Notes: a model not told the origin generated them from the sequence alone. Positions 1 through 14,860 are shown, counted from the stretch's first letter. The stretch is 64,000 bases of DNA from Arion vulgaris (GCA_020796225.1 CM036758.1:27823897-27887896); one strand, 5' to 3'. Translations and numbers: made by a program.

Positions 1-545
1 TTTTTCTTTGGCTCTAGCCGTAAAGGCTCATGTACTCCGACTGTGCCGAATCACAGAACCATCAGTGTAGATAACAGCATCTTCCTCCCATGTGTAATCA
101 TTTATTAATGCTTCAGCTTCTGAGTTGACTATTGTAGGCAGCGAATACTTGATTTGTTTATACTGCAAAAGGATTGTCTGTGTTCAGTGGCTATTTGAGT
201 CCACACTTCTCCATGGTCGATGTCCATAATGGCAAATACCCGTTGTATGACCTCCTTTGCTCAGCCCAGTCACGACTAACCATGGTTAAGTCTATTGCCT
301 TTGTAGTTTTTTAGTTCATTGTGTAATGTATCTGTTTGGTCTTGAATGATTTTAAGGTAGGCAACTGTTCCGTGCAGCTTAATTTTATTGCTTATGTCTG
401 GAAGTTATAGCTGGTATCGCATTGCTCTACATGCCGTGTCTTTGGTGCAGCCAAGTATGATGTTTGTTCTGTATCTGCTCTATCCTGTGGATTTGTGTCT
501 TGCTAAGAGTGCGTATTCCATGACATACAGCATCAACCACTGATA
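1..545 (-). pseudogene. Decayed LINE pol C-terminus with RNase H start (truncated by window edge)
   Basis: Read on the minus strand, positions 545 to about 160 give fragments of the region downstream of a LINE reverse transcriptase (a VMEYALL-like stretch, then GCTKDTACRAMRY). Positions about 100 to 1 give the start of an RNase H domain: WEEDAVIYTDGSV, where YTDGS holds the first catalytic aspartate (about 58-75). The frame is broken by several stops and shifts, so this is a dead copy. The domain order resembles RNase H-bearing LINEs of the I/Jockey superfamily. The rest of RNase H lies beyond the window edge. A related RNase H end occurs at 19700-20130. Confidence 0.6.
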
Positions 546-840
546 GAGAATGACATTGTAGTAGCAGTACCCCGCAGGTGGCAGCTGATGAACCAGACAG
601 TTAGCTTTAGTGTGTAGTTTGTATATATTTAGATAGTTTATTAGCAGACTGTAGTGTTTGCAAGCCAAAGACACTCTCTAAGCAGAATGGCAACACTAGA
701 ACGAGACATTTACGTAGTGAAACTTGTTGACGTAGAATTGTGTAGGGACTGCGTAGCAACGTTAGTGACGGGAGAGAGACGACATAACCACTAGCCTGAG
801 CAGACATGTTTTGGTCTATTGCACAGAAATAATCTGGGAG
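546..840 (+). mobile_element. Interspersed element E1, copy 1 (unclassified)
   Basis: About 280 bases here match 24560-24835 with scattered differences. Shared landmarks include gcagaatggcaacacta, acgagacatt and ggtagcca/ggcagctga-like starts. Both copies have the same orientation, end in an A-rich stretch and lie a few tens of bases before a long tandem array (26-bp units here, 58-bp units there). No coding capacity, tRNA head or terminal inverted repeat is visible. It could be a LINE 3' end or a non-autonomous element. The class is unknown. Confidence 0.55.
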
Positions 841-1719
841 GGGGGACTGCTACTACAACATCAAGACAGTGATATGGTATATCAAATCACTTCAACACAC
901 TGACATGTTATACCACATCACAACAAGACACTGCCATGTTATATCACATCAAGACACTGACATGTTATATCATATCAAGACACTGACATGTTATATCACA
1001 TCAAGACACTGACATGCTATATCACATCAAGACACTGACATGTTATATCATATCAAGACACTGCCATGTTATATCACATCAAGACACTGACATGTTATAT
1101 CATATCAAGACACTGACATGTTATATCACATCAAGACACTGACATGTTATATCATATCAAGACACTGACATGTTATATCACATCACAACAAGACACAGAC
1201 ATGTTATATCACATCAAGACACTGACATGTTATATCACATCAAGACACTGACATGTTATATCATATCAAGACACTGCCATGTTATATCATATCAAGACAC
1301 TGACATGTTATATCACATCAAGACACTGACATGTTATATCACATTACATCAAGAAATTGACATGTTATATCGCATCAAGACATTGACATGTTGTATCACA
1401 TCACATCAATACATTGACATGTCATATCACATCACATCAATACTTTGGGACATGTTATATCACATTACATCAAGACATTGACATGTTATATCACATCATA
1501 TCAAGACACTGACATGTTATATCACATTACATCAAAACATTGACATGTTATATCACATCAAGTCACAGACATGTTATATCACATCATATCAAGCCACTGA
1601 CATGTTATATCACATTACATCAAGCCATTGACATGTTATATCACATTACATCAAGACATTGACATGTTATATCACATCAAGTCACAGACATGTTATATCA
1701 CATCCCATATAGACACTGA

Positions 1720-1995
1720 GAGCCGCGGTAGTGTAGTTGTTAGTGAACTCGCTTTGCAAGGCTGGTGGTCTGAGTTCAACTCCCGCAGTGCGCGTGAAAT
1801 TTTTCCGACCGCGACGGCTCTCAGGTCGACCCAGCCTCAACTGGGTAAAAGACATGTTCTGGGAAATTAAAGGCAGCCAGCGTGATGCTGACCACATCAC
1901 CCATCGCGTGCCGACAGTCAATAAAAAATACAGGCCTAACACTGTATTGCCCTATATACCACGAGGTATGAAAGGGTTTCTTTACTTTTTACTTA
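1720..1995 (+). mobile_element. tRNA-derived SINE (family S1), copy 1
   Basis: The head looks like a tRNA: gagccgcggtagtgtagttg includes an A box (gtagtgtagttgttag) and gagttcaactcc a B box. The body has a small inverted repeat (cccagcctcaactggg) and the 3' end is T-rich (gggtttctttactttttac). The 14 bases catatagacactga occur on both sides (1706-1719 and 1996-2009), a target-site duplication cut from the satellite. These are pol III type signals; activity today is not implied. Confidence 0.85.
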
Positions 1996-3067
1996 CATAT
2001 AGACACTGACATGTCACAACAAGACATAGACATGTTATATCACATCACAACAAGACACTAACATGTTATATCACATCAAGACACTAACATGTTATATCAC
2101 ATCAAGACACTGACATGTTATATCACATCAAGACACTGACATGTTATATCACATCAAGACATTGACATGTTATATCACATCAAGACACTGACATGTTATA
2201 TCACATCAAAACACTGACATGTTATATCACATCAAGACACTGACATGTTATATCACAACAAGACACTGATATGTTATATCACATCAAGACACTGACATGT
2301 TATATCACATCAAGACACTGACATGTTATATCATATCAAGACACAGACATGTTATATCACATCAAGACACTGACATGCTATATCACATCAAGACACTGAC
2401 ATGTTATATCATATCAAGACAATGCCATGTTATATCACATCAACACACTGACATGTTATATCATATCAAGACACAGACATGTTATATCACAACACAACAA
2501 GACACTGACATGTTATATCACATCACATTAAGACACAGACATGTTATATCACATCACAACAAGACACTGACATGTTATATCACATCACAACAAGACACAG
2601 ACATATTATATCACATCAAGACACTGACATGTTATATCACATCAAGACACTGACATGTTATATCACATCAAGACACTGACATGTTATATCACATTACATC
2701 AAGACATTGACATGTTATATCACATCAAGACATTGACATGTTGTATCACATCACATCAATACATTGACATGTTATATCACATCACATCAATACATTGACA
2801 TGTTATATCACATTACATCAAAACATTGACATGTTATATCACATCATATCAAGACACTGACATGTTATATCACATTACATCAAAACATTGACATGTTATA
2901 TCACATCAAGTCACAGACATGTTATATCACATCATATCAAGACACTGACATGTTATATCACATTACATCAAGACATTGACATGTTATATCACATTACATC
3001 AAGACATTGACATGTTATATCACATCAAGTCACAGACATGTTATATCACATCCCATATAGACACTGA

Positions 3068-3344
3068 GAGCCGCGGTAGTGTAGTTGTTAGTGAACTCGC
3101 TTTGCAAGGCTGGTGGTCTGAGTTCAACTCCCGCAGTGCGCGTGAAAATTTTCCGGACCGCGACGGCTCTCAGGTCGACCCAGCCTCAACTGGGTAAAAG
3201 ACATGTTCTGGGAAATTAAAGGCAGCCAGCGTGATGCTGACCACATCACCCATCGCGTGCCGACAGTCAATAAAAAATAAAGGCCTAACACTGTATTGCC
3301 CTATATACCACGAGGTATGAAAGGGTTTCTTTACTTTTTACTTA
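3068..3344 (+). mobile_element. SINE S1, copy 2 (Y type)
   Basis: Same head, body and flanking catatagacactga as copy 1. It carries a taaaaaataaagg variant in the 3' part that recurs at the other Y positions. Confidence 0.85.
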
Positions 3345-4302
3345 CATATAGACACTGACATGTCACAACAAGACATAGACATGTTATATCACATCACAAC
3401 AAGACACTAACATGTTATATCACATCAAGACACTAACATGTTATATCACATCAAGACACTGACATGTTATATCACATCAAGACACTGACATGTTATATCA
3501 CATCAAGACATTGACATGTTATATCACATCAAGACACTGACATGTTATATCACATCAAGACACTGACATGTTATATCACATCAAGACACTGACATGTTAT
3601 ATCACAACAAGACACAGATATGTTATATCACATCAAGACACTGACATGTTATATCACATCAAGACACTGACATGTTATATCACAACAAGACACAGACATG
3701 TTATATCACATCAAGACACATACATGTTATATCACAACAAGACACAGACATGTTATATCACATCAAGACACAGACATGTTATATCACAACAAGACACAGA
3801 CATGTTATATCACAACACAACAAGACACTGACATGTTATATCACATCACATTAAGACACATACATGTTATATCACATCACAACAAGACACTGACATGTTA
3901 TATCACATCACAACAAGACACAGACATATTATATCACATCAAGACACTGACATGTTATATCACATCAAGACACTGACATGTTATATCACATCAAGACACT
4001 GACATGTTATATCACATTACATCAAGACATTGACATGTTATATCACATCAAGACATTGACATGTTGTATCACATCACATCAATACATTGACATGTTATAT
4101 CACATCACATCAATACATTAACATGTTATATCACATTACATCAAGACATTGACATGTTATATCACATCATATCAATACACTGACATGTTATATCACATTA
4201 CATCAAGACATTGACATGTTATATCACATCAAGTCACAGACATGTTATATCACATCATATCAAGAGACTGACATGTTATATCACATCACATATAGACACT
4301 GA

Positions 4303-4575
4303 GAGCCGCGGTAGTGTAGTTGTTAGTGAACTCGCTTTGCAAGGCTGGTGGTCTGGGTTCAACTCCGCAGTGCGCGTGAAATTTTCCGACCGCGATGGCT
4401 CTCAGGTCGACCCAGCCTCAACTGGGTAAAAGACATGTTCTGGGAAATTAAAGGCAGCCAGCGTGATGCTGACCACATCACCCATTGTGTGCCGACGGTC
4501 AATAAAAATACAGGCCTAACACTGTATTGCCCTATATACCACGAGGTATGAAAGGGTTTCTTTACTTTTTACTTA
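4303..4575 (+). mobile_element. SINE S1, copy 3 (Z type)
   Basis: The B box reads gggttcaactcc, closer to the pol III consensus than the gagttc of X and Y copies. The left flank is catcacatatagacactga rather than catcccatat. Confidence 0.85.
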
Positions 4576-5616
4576 CATATAGACACTGACATGTCACAAC
4601 AAGACATAGACATGTTATATCACATCACAACAAGACACTAACATGTTATATCACATCAAGACACTAACATGTTATATCACATCAAGACACTGACATGTTA
4701 TATCACATCAAGACACTGACATGTTATATCACAGCAAGACATTGACATGTTATATCACATCAAGACACTGACATGTTATATCACATCAAGACACTGACAT
4801 GTTATATCATATCAAGACACTGCCATGTTATATCATATCAAGACACTGACATGTTATATCACATCAAGACACTGACATGTTATATCACATTACATCAAGA
4901 CATTGACATGTTATATCACATCAAGACACTGACATGTTATATCATATCAAGACACAGACATGTTATATCACATCAAGACACTGACATGCTATATCACATC
5001 AAGACACTGACATGTTATATCATATCAAGACAATGCCATGTTATATCACATCAACACACTGACATGTTATATCATATCAAGACACAGCCATGTTATATCA
5101 CAACACAACAAGACACTGACATGTTATATCACATCACATTAAGACACAGACATGTTATATCACATCACAACAAGACACTGACATGTTATATCACATCACA
5201 ACAAGACACAGACATATTATATCACATCAAGACACTGACATGTTATATCACATCAAGACACTGACATGTTATATCACATCAAGACACTGACATGTTATAT
5301 CACATTACATCAAGACATTGACATGTTATATCACATCAAGACATTGACATGTTGTATCACATCACATCAATACATTGACATGTTATATCACATCATATCA
5401 AGACACTGACATGTTATATCATATTACATCAAAACATTGACATGTTATATCACATCAAGTCACAGACATGTTATATCACATCATATCAAGACACTGACAT
5501 GTTATATCACATTACATCAAGACATTGACATGTTATATCACATTACATCAAGACATTGACATGTTATATCACATCAAGTCACAGACATGTTATATCACAT
5601 CCCATATAGACACTGA

Positions 5617-5886
5617 GAGCCGCGGTAGTGTAGTTGTTAGTGAACTCGCTTTGCAAGGCTGGTGGTCTGAGTTCAACTCCTGCAGTGCGCGTGAAAATTT
5701 TCCGGACCGCGACGGTTCAGGTCGACCCAGCCTCAACTGGGTAAAAGACATGTTCTGGGAAATTAAAGGCAGCCAGCGTGATGCTGACCAATCACCCATC
5801 GCGTGCCGACAGTCAATAAAAATACAGGCCTAACACTGTATTGCCCTATATACCACGAGGTATGAAAGGGTTTTTACTTTTACTTA
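5617..5886 (+). mobile_element. SINE S1, copy 4 (X type)
   Basis: As copy 1, with short deletions after the tRNA head (gacggttcagg for gacggctctcagg) and in the 3' T-rich part. Flanked by the same duplicated catatagacactga. Confidence 0.85.
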
Positions 5887-6958
5887 CATATAGACACTGA
5901 CATGTCACAACAAGACATAGACATGTTATATCACATCACAACAAGACACTAACATGTTATATCACATCAAGACACTAACATGTTATATCACATCAAGACA
6001 CTGACATGTTATATCACATCAAGACACTGACATGTTATATCACATCAAGACATTGACATGTTATATCACATCAAGACACTGACATGTTATATCACATCAA
6101 AACACTGACATGTTATATCACATCAAGACACTGACATGTTATATCACAACAAGACACTGATATGTTATATCACATCAAGACACTGACATGTTATATCACA
6201 TCAAGACACTGACATGTTATATCATATCAAGACACAGACATGTTATATCACATCAAGACACTGACATGCTATATCACATCAAGACACTGACATGTTATAT
6301 CATATCAAGACAATGCCATGTTATATCACATCAACACACTGACATGTTATATCATATCAAGACACAGACATGTTATATCACAACACAACAAGACACTGAC
6401 ATGTTATATCACATCACATTAAGACACAGACATGTTATATCACATCACAACAAGACACTGACATGTTATATCACATCACAACAAGACACAGACATATTAT
6501 ATCACATCAAGACACTGACATGTTATATCACATCAAGACACTGACATGTTATATCACATCAAGACACTGACATGTTATATCACATTACATCAAGACATTG
6601 ACATGTTATATCACATCAAGACATTGACATGTTGTATCACATCACATCAATACATTGACATGTTATATCACATCACATCAATACATTGACATGTTATATC
6701 ACATTACATCAAAACATTGACATGTTATATCACATCATATCAAGACACTGACATGTTATATCACATTACATCAAAACATTGACATGTTATATCACATCAA
6801 GTCACAGACATGTTATATCACATCATATCAAGACACTGACATGTTATATCACATTACATCAAGACATTGACATGTTATATCACATTACATCAAGACATTG
6901 ACATGTTATATCACATCAAGTCACAGACATGTTATATCACATCCCATATAGACACTGA

Positions 6959-7231
6959 GAGCCGCGGTAGTGTAGTTGTTAGTGAACTCGCTTTGCAAGG
7001 CTGGTGGTCTGAGTTCAACTCCGCAGTGCGCGTGAAAATTTTCCGACCGCGACGGTTCAGGTCGACCCAGCCTCAACTGGGTAAAAGACATGTTCTGGGA
7101 AATTAAAGGCAGCCAGCGTGATGCTGACCACATCACCCATCGCGTGCCGACAGTCAATAAAAAATAAAGGCCTAACACTGTATTGCCCTATATACCACGA
7201 GGTATGAAAGGGTTTCTTTACTTTTAACTTA
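6959..7231 (+). mobile_element. SINE S1, copy 5 (Y type)
   Basis: Matches copy 2, including the taaaaaataaagg variant, and ends cttttaactta instead of ctttttactta, a change shared with copy 8. Confidence 0.85.
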
Positions 7232-8189
7232 CATATAGACACTGACATGTCACAACAAGACATAGACATGTTATATCACATCACAACAAGACACTAACAT
7301 GTTATATCACATCAAGACACTAACATGTTATATCACATCAAGACACTGACATGTTATATCACATCAAGACACTGACATGTTATATCACATCAAGACATTG
7401 ACATGTTATATCACATCAAGACACTGACATGTTATATCACATCAAGACACTGACATGTTATATCACATCAAGACACTGACATGTTATATCACAACAAGAC
7501 ACTGATATGTTATATCACATCAAGACACTGACATGTTATATCACATCAAGACACTGACATGTTATATCACAACAAGACACAGACATGTTATATCACATCA
7601 AGACACATACATGTTATATCACAACAAGACACAGACATGTTATATCACATCAAGACACAGACATGTTATATCACAACAAGACACAGACATGTTATATCAC
7701 AACACAACAAGACACTGACATGTTATATCACATCACATTAAGACACATACATGTTATATCACATCACAACAAGACACTGACATGTTATATCACATCACAA
7801 CAAGACACAGACATATTATATCACATCAAGACACTGACATGTTATATCACATCAAGACACTGACATGTTATATCACATCAAGACACTGACATGTTATATC
7901 ACATTACATCAAGACATTGACATGTTATATCACATCAAGACATTGACATGTTGTATCACATCACATCAATACATTGACATGTTATATCACATCACATCAA
8001 TACATTAACATGTTATATCACATTACATCAAGACATTGACATGTTATATCACATCATATCAATACACTGACATGTTATATCACATTACATCAAGACATTG
8101 ACATGTTATATCACATCAAGTCACAGACATGTTATATCACATCATATCAAGAGACTGACATGTTATATCACATCACATATAGACACTGA

Positions 8190-8465
8190 GAGCCGCGGTA
8201 GTGTAGTTGTTAGTGAACTCGCTTTGCAAGGCTGGTGGTCTGGGTTCAACTCCCGCAGTGCGCGTGGAATTTTTCCGACCGCGATGGCTCTCAGGTCGAC
8301 CCAGCCTCAACTGGGTAAAAGACATGTTCTGGGAAATTAAAGGCAGCCAGCGTGATGCTGACCACATCACCCATTGGTGCCGACAGTCAATAAAAAATAC
8401 AGGCCCTAACACTGTATTGCCCTATATACCACGAGGTATGAAAGGGTTTCTTTACTTTTTACTTA
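8190..8465 (+). mobile_element. SINE S1, copy 6 (Z type)
   Basis: Z-type B box (gggttcaactcc) and cacatatagacactga flank. It has a small deletion in the region that reads cccattgtgtgccg in other Z copies. Confidence 0.85.
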
Positions 8466-9504
8466 CATATAGACACTGACATGTCACAACAAGACATAGA
8501 CATGTTATATCACATCACAACAAGACACTAACATGTTATATCACATCAAGACACTAACATGTTATATCACATCAAGACACTGACATGTTATATCACATCA
8601 AGACACTGACATGTTATATCACAGCAAGACATTGACATGTTATATCACATCAAGACACTGACATGTTATATCACATCAAGACACTGACATGTTATATCAT
8701 ATCAAGACACTGCCATGTTATATCATATCAAGACACTGACATGTTATATCACATCAAGACACTGACATGTTATATCACATTACATCAAGACATTGACATG
8801 TTATATCACATCAAGACACTGACATGTTATATCATATCAAGACACAGACATGTTATATCACATCAAGACACTGACATGCTATATCACATCAAGACACTGA
8901 CATGTTATATCATATCAAGACAATGCCATGTTATATCACATCAACACACTGACATGTTATATCATATCAAGACACAGCCATGTTATATCACAACACAACA
9001 AGACACTGACATGTTATATCACATCACATTAAGACACAGACATGTTATATCACATCACAACAAGACACTGACATGTTATATCACATCACAACAAGACACA
9101 GACATATTATATCACATCAAGACACTGATCAATCAAGATCACTCAGACATGACATGTTATATCACATCAAGACACTGACATGTTATATCACATTACATCA
9201 AGACATTGACATGTTATATCACATCAAGACATTGACATGTTGTATCACATCACATCAATACATTGACATGTTATATCACATCATATCAAGACACTGACAT
9301 GTTATATCATATTACATCAAAACATTGACATGTTATATCACATCAAGTCACAGACATGTTATATCACATCATATCAAGACACTGACATGTTATATCACAT
9401 TACATCAAGACATTGACATGTTATATCACATTACATCAAGACATTGACATGTTATATCACATCAAGTCACAGACATGTTATATCACATCCCATATAGACA
9501 CTGA

Positions 9505-9780
9505 GAGCCGCGGTAGTGTAGTTGTTAGTGAACTCGCTTTGCAAGGCTGGTGGTCTGAGTTCAACTCCTGCAGTGCGCGTGAAAATTTTCCGGACCGCGA
9601 CGGCTCTCAGGTCGACCCAGCCTCAACTGGGTAAAAGACATGTTCTGGGAAATTAAAGGCAGCCAGCGTGATGCTGACCACATCACCCATCGCGTGCCGA
9701 CGGTCAATAAAAATACAGGCCTAACACTGTATTGCCCTATATACCACGAGGTATGAAAGGGTTTCTTTACTTTTTACTTA
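9505..9780 (+). mobile_element. SINE S1, copy 7 (X type)
   Basis: Shares the ctcctgcagtgcg change with copy 4, which supports the three-subunit periodicity. Flanked by catatagacactga on both sides. Confidence 0.85.
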
Positions 9781-10695
9781 CATATAGACACTGACATGTC
9801 ACAACAAGACATAGACATGTTATATCACATCACAACAAGACACTAACATGTTATATCACATCAAGACACTAACATGTTATATCACATCAAGACACTGACA
9901 TAGATTGATATCACATCAAGACATTGACATGTTATATCACATCAAGACATTGACATGTTATATCACATCAAGACACTGACATGTTATATCACATCAAGAC
10001 ACTGACATGTTATATCACATCAAGACACTGACATGTTATATCATATCAAGACAATGCCATGTTATATCACATCAACACACTGACATGTTATATCATATCA
10101 AGACACAGACATGTTATATAAAACACAACACAACAAGACACTGACATGTTATATCACATCATGATTAAGAACACATGACATGTTATATCACAACAAGACA
10201 CTGACATGTTATATCACATCACAACAAGACACAGACATATTATATCACATCAAGACACTGACATGTTATATCACATCAAGACACTGACATGTTATATCAC
10301 ATCAAGACACTGACATGTTATATCACATCAAGACACTGACATGTTATATCACATCAAGACATTGACATGTTGTATCACATCACATCAATACATTGACATG
10401 TTATATCACATCACATCAATACATACTGACATGTTATATCACATAATCAAAACATTGAATGTTATATCACATCATATCAAGACACTGACATGTTATATCA
10501 CATTACATCAAAACATTGACATGTTATATCACATCAAGTCACAGACATGTTATATCACATCATATCAAGACACTGACATGTTATATCACATTACATCAAG
10601 ACATTGACATGTTATATCACATTACATCAAGACATTGACATGTTATATCACATCAAGTCACAGACATGTTATATCACATCCCATATAGACACTGA

Positions 10696-10970
10696 GAGCC
10701 GCGGTAGTGTAGTTGTTAGTGAACTCGCTTTGCAAGGCTGGTGGTCTGAGTTCAACTCCCGCAGTGCGCGTGAAAATTTTCCGACCGCGACGGTTTCAGG
10801 TCGACCCAGCCTCAACTGGGTAAAAGACATGTTCTGGGAAATTAAAGGCAGCCAGCGTGATGCTGACCACATCACCCATCGCGTGCCGACAGTCAATAAA
10901 AAATAAAGGCCTAACACTGTATTGCCCTATATACCACGAGGTATGAAAGGGTTTCTTTACTTTTAACTTA
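10696..10970 (+). mobile_element. SINE S1, copy 8 (Y type)
   Basis: Shares taaaaaataaagg and cttttaactta with copy 5. It follows the shortened X subunit. Confidence 0.85.
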
Positions 10971-11938
10971 CATATAGACACTGACATGTCACAACAAGAC
11001 ATAGACATGTTATATCACATCACAACAAGACACTAACATGTTATATCACATCAAGACACTAACATGTTATATCACATCAAGACACTGACATGTTATATCA
11101 CATCAAGACACTGACATGTTATATCACATCAAGACATTGACATGTTATATCACATCAAGACACTGACATGTTATATCACATCAAGACACTGACATGTTAT
11201 ATCACATCAAGACACTGACATGTTATATCACAACAAGACACAGATATGTTATATCACATCAAGACACTGACATGTTATATCACATCAAGACACTGACATG
11301 TTATATCACAACAAGACACAGACATGTTATATCACATCAAGACACATACATGTTATATCACAACAAGACACAGACATGTTATATCACATCAAGACACAGA
11401 CATGTTATATCACAACAAGACACAGACATGTTATATCACAACACAACAAGACACTGACATGTTATATCACATCACATTAAGACACATACATGTTATATCA
11501 CATCACAACAAGACACTGACATGTTATATCACATCACAACAAGACACAGACATATTATATCACATCAAGACACTGACATGTTATATCACATCAAGACACT
11601 GACATGTTATATCACATCAAGACACTGACATGTTATATCACATTACATCAAGACATTGACATGTTATATCACATCAAGACATTGACATGTTGTATCACAT
11701 CACATCAATACATTGACATGTTATATCACATCACATCAATACATTAACATGTTATATCACATTACATCAAGACATTGACATGTTATATCACATCATATCA
11801 ATACACTGACATGTTATATCACATTACATCAAGACATTGACATGTTATATCACATCAAGTCACAGACATGTTATATCACATCATATCAAGAGACTGACAT
11901 GTTATATCACATCACATATAGACACTGAGAGCCGCGGT

Positions 11939-12204
11939 AGTGTAGTTGTTAGTGAACTCGCTTTGCAAGGCTGGTGGTCTGGGTTCAACTCCCGCAGTGC
12001 GCGTGAAATTTTTCCGGACCGCGATGGCTCTCAGGTCGACCCAGCCTCAACTGGGTAAAAGACATGTTCTGGGAAATTAAAGGCAGCCAGCGTGATGCTG
12101 ACCACATCACCCATTGTGTGCCGACGGTCAATAAAAATACAGGCCTAACACTGTATTGCCCTATATACCACGAGGTATGAAAGGGTTTCTTTACTTTTTA
12201 CTTA
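11939..12204 (+). mobile_element. SINE S1, copy 9 (Z type)
   Basis: Z-type B box and flank, as copies 3 and 6; reads cccattgtgtgccgacgg like copy 3. Confidence 0.85.
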
Positions 12205-13245
12205 CATATAGACACTGACATGTCACAACAAGACATAGACATGTTATATCACATCACAACAAGACACTAACATGTTATATCACATCAAGACACTAACATG
12301 TTATATCACATCAAGACACTGACATGTTATATCACATCAAGACACTGACATGTTATATCACAGCAAGACATTGACATGTTATATCACATCAAGACACTGA
12401 CATGTTATATCACATCAAGACACTGACATGTTATATCATATCAAGACACTGCCATGTTATATCATATCAAGACACTGACATGTTATATCACATCAAGACA
12501 CTGACATGTTATATCACATTACATCAAGACATTGACATGTTATATCACATCAAGACACTGACATGTTATATCATATCAAGACACAGACATGTTATATCAC
12601 ATCAAGACACTGACATGCTATATCACATCAAGACACTGACATGTTATATCATATCAAGACAATGCCATGTTATATCACATCAATACACTGACATGTTATA
12701 TCATATCAAGACACAGCCATGTTATATCACAACACAACAAGACACTGACATGTTATATCACATCACATTAAGACACAGACATGTTATATCACATCACAAC
12801 AAGACACTGACATGTTATATCACATCACAACAAGACACAGACATATTATATCACATCAAGACACTGACATGTTATATCACATCAAGACACTGACATGTTA
12901 TATCACATCAAGACACTGACATGTTATATCACATTACATCAAGACATTGACATGTTATATCACATCAAGGCATTGACATGTTGTATCACATCACATCAAT
13001 ACATTGACATGTTATATCACATCATATCAAGACACTGACATGTTATATCATATTACATCAAAACATTGACATGTTATATCACATCAAGTCACAGACATGT
13101 TATATCACATCATATCAAGACACTGACATGTTATATCACATTACATCAAGACATTGACATGTTATATCACATTACATCAAGACATTGACATGTTATATCA
13201 CATCAAGTCACAGACATGTTATATCACATCCCATATAGACACTGA

Positions 13246-13519
13246 GAGCCGCGGTAGTGTAGTTGTTAGTGAACTCGCTTTGCAAGGCTGGTGGTCTGAG
13301 TTCAACCCCCGCAGTGCGCGTGAAAATTTTCCGACCGCGACGGTTTCAGGTCGACCCAGCCTCAACTGGGTAAAAGACATGTTCTGGGAAATTAAAGGCA
13401 GCCAGCGTGATGCTGACCACATCACCCATCGCGTGCCGACGGTCAATAAAAATACAGGCCTAACACTGTATTGCCCTATATACCACGAGGTATGAAAGGG
13501 TTTCTTTACTTTTTACTTA
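13246..13519 (+). mobile_element. SINE S1, copy 10 (X type)
   Basis: X position, with gacggtttcagg after the head as in copy 8 and a B box mutated to gttcaaccccc. It starts the recombinant unit. Confidence 0.85.
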
Positions 13520-14585
13520 CATATAGACACTGACATGTCACAACAAGACATAGACATGTTATATCACATCACAACAAGACACTAACATGTTATATCACAT
13601 CAAGACACTAACATGTTATATCACATCAAGACACTGACATGTTATATCACATCAAGACACTGACATGTTATATCACATCAAGACATTGACATGTTATATC
13701 ACATCAAGACACTGACATGTTATATCACATCAAAACACTGACATGTTATATCACATCAAGACACTGACATGTTATATCACAACAAGACACTGATATGTTA
13801 TATCACATCAAGACACTGACATGTTATATCACATCAAGACACTGACATGTTATATCATATCAAGACACAGACATGTTATATCACATCAAGACACTGACAT
13901 GCTATATCACATCAAGACACTGACATGTTATATCATATCAAGACAATGCCATGTTATATCACATCAACACACTGACATGTTATATCACATCAAGACACAG
14001 ACATGTTATATCACAACAAGACACAGACATGTTATATCACAACACAACAAGACACTGACATGTTATATCACATCACATTAAGACACAGACATGTTATATC
14101 ACATCAAGACACTGACATGTTATATCACATCACAACAAGACACTGACATGTTATATCACATCACAACAAGACACTGACATGTTATATCACATCACAACAA
14201 GACACAGACATATTATATCACATCAAGACACTGACATGTTATATCACATCAAGACACTGACATGTTATATCACATCAAGACACTGACATGTTATATCACA
14301 TTATATCAAGACATTGACATGTTATATCACATCAAGACATTGACATGTTGTATCACATCACATCAATACATTGACATGTTATATCACATCACATCAATAC
14401 ATTAACATTTTATATCACATTACATCAAGACATTGACATGTTATATCACATCATATCAAGACACTGACATGTTATATCACATTACATCAAGACATTGACA
14501 TGTTATATCACATCAAGTCACAGACATGTTATATCACATCATATCAAGAGACTGACATGTTATATCACATCACATAAGACACTGA

Positions 14586-14860
14586 GAGCCGCGGTAGTGT
14601 AGTTGTTAGTGAACCTGCTTGCAAGGCTGGTGGTCTGGGTTCAACTCCCGCAGTGCGCGTGAAATTTTTCCGGACCGCGATGGCTCTCAGGTCGACCCAG
14701 CCTCAACTGGGTAAAAGACATGTTCTGGGAAATTAAAGGCAGCCAGCGTGATGCTGACCACATCACCCATTGTGTGCCGACGGTCAATAAAAATACAGGC
14801 CTAACACTGTATTGCCCTATATACCACGAGGTATGAAAGGGTTTCTTTACTTTTTACTTA
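14586..14860 (+). mobile_element. SINE S1, copy 11 (Z type, end of array)
   Basis: Z-type features, but the left duplicated flank has lost two bases (catcacataagacactga) and the head has a small deletion (gaacctgcttgc). The satellite after it (cacagcaagac, about 15030) is also Z type. Confidence 0.85.

Larger units (their letters stand above)
1720..5616. repeat. Higher-order repeat unit 1 (X-Y-Z subunits)
   Basis: The unit runs from one X-type SINE to the next and is 3897 bases long. It holds three subunits: after the X SINE the satellite has a catcaaaacactg variant (about 2212); after the Y SINE it has cacagatatg (about 3610) and a cacaacaagacacag cluster; after the Z SINE it has cacagcaagac (about 4730). 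The same order recurs in the next units. Confidence 0.8.
5617..9504. repeat. Higher-order repeat unit 2
   Basis: This 3888-base unit repeats the X-Y-Z order and the diagnostic satellite variants of unit 1. Near the end (about 9127-9150) one satellite unit is replaced by an unrelated stretch containing gatcaatcaagatcac, which is absent from the matching place in the other units. Confidence 0.8.
9505..13245. repeat. Higher-order repeat unit 3 (shortened X subunit)
   Basis: This unit is 3741 bases long. The deficit lies in its X subunit (1191 rather than about 1340 bases), where disturbed satellite units occur at about 9900, 10110-10180 and 10425-10460. The Y and Z subunits keep their normal lengths. 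Confidence 0.8.

Noticed and set aside
1720..1795. Functional tRNA genes in the satellite
   Set aside because: The heads have A and B boxes but no convincing acceptor-stem pairing, and they continue into a SINE body with a target duplication.
1170..13495. Many open frames with MLYHIKTLTCYI repeats
   Set aside because: They are rotating-frame translations of the 26-bp satellite, with no codon bias or unique sequence.
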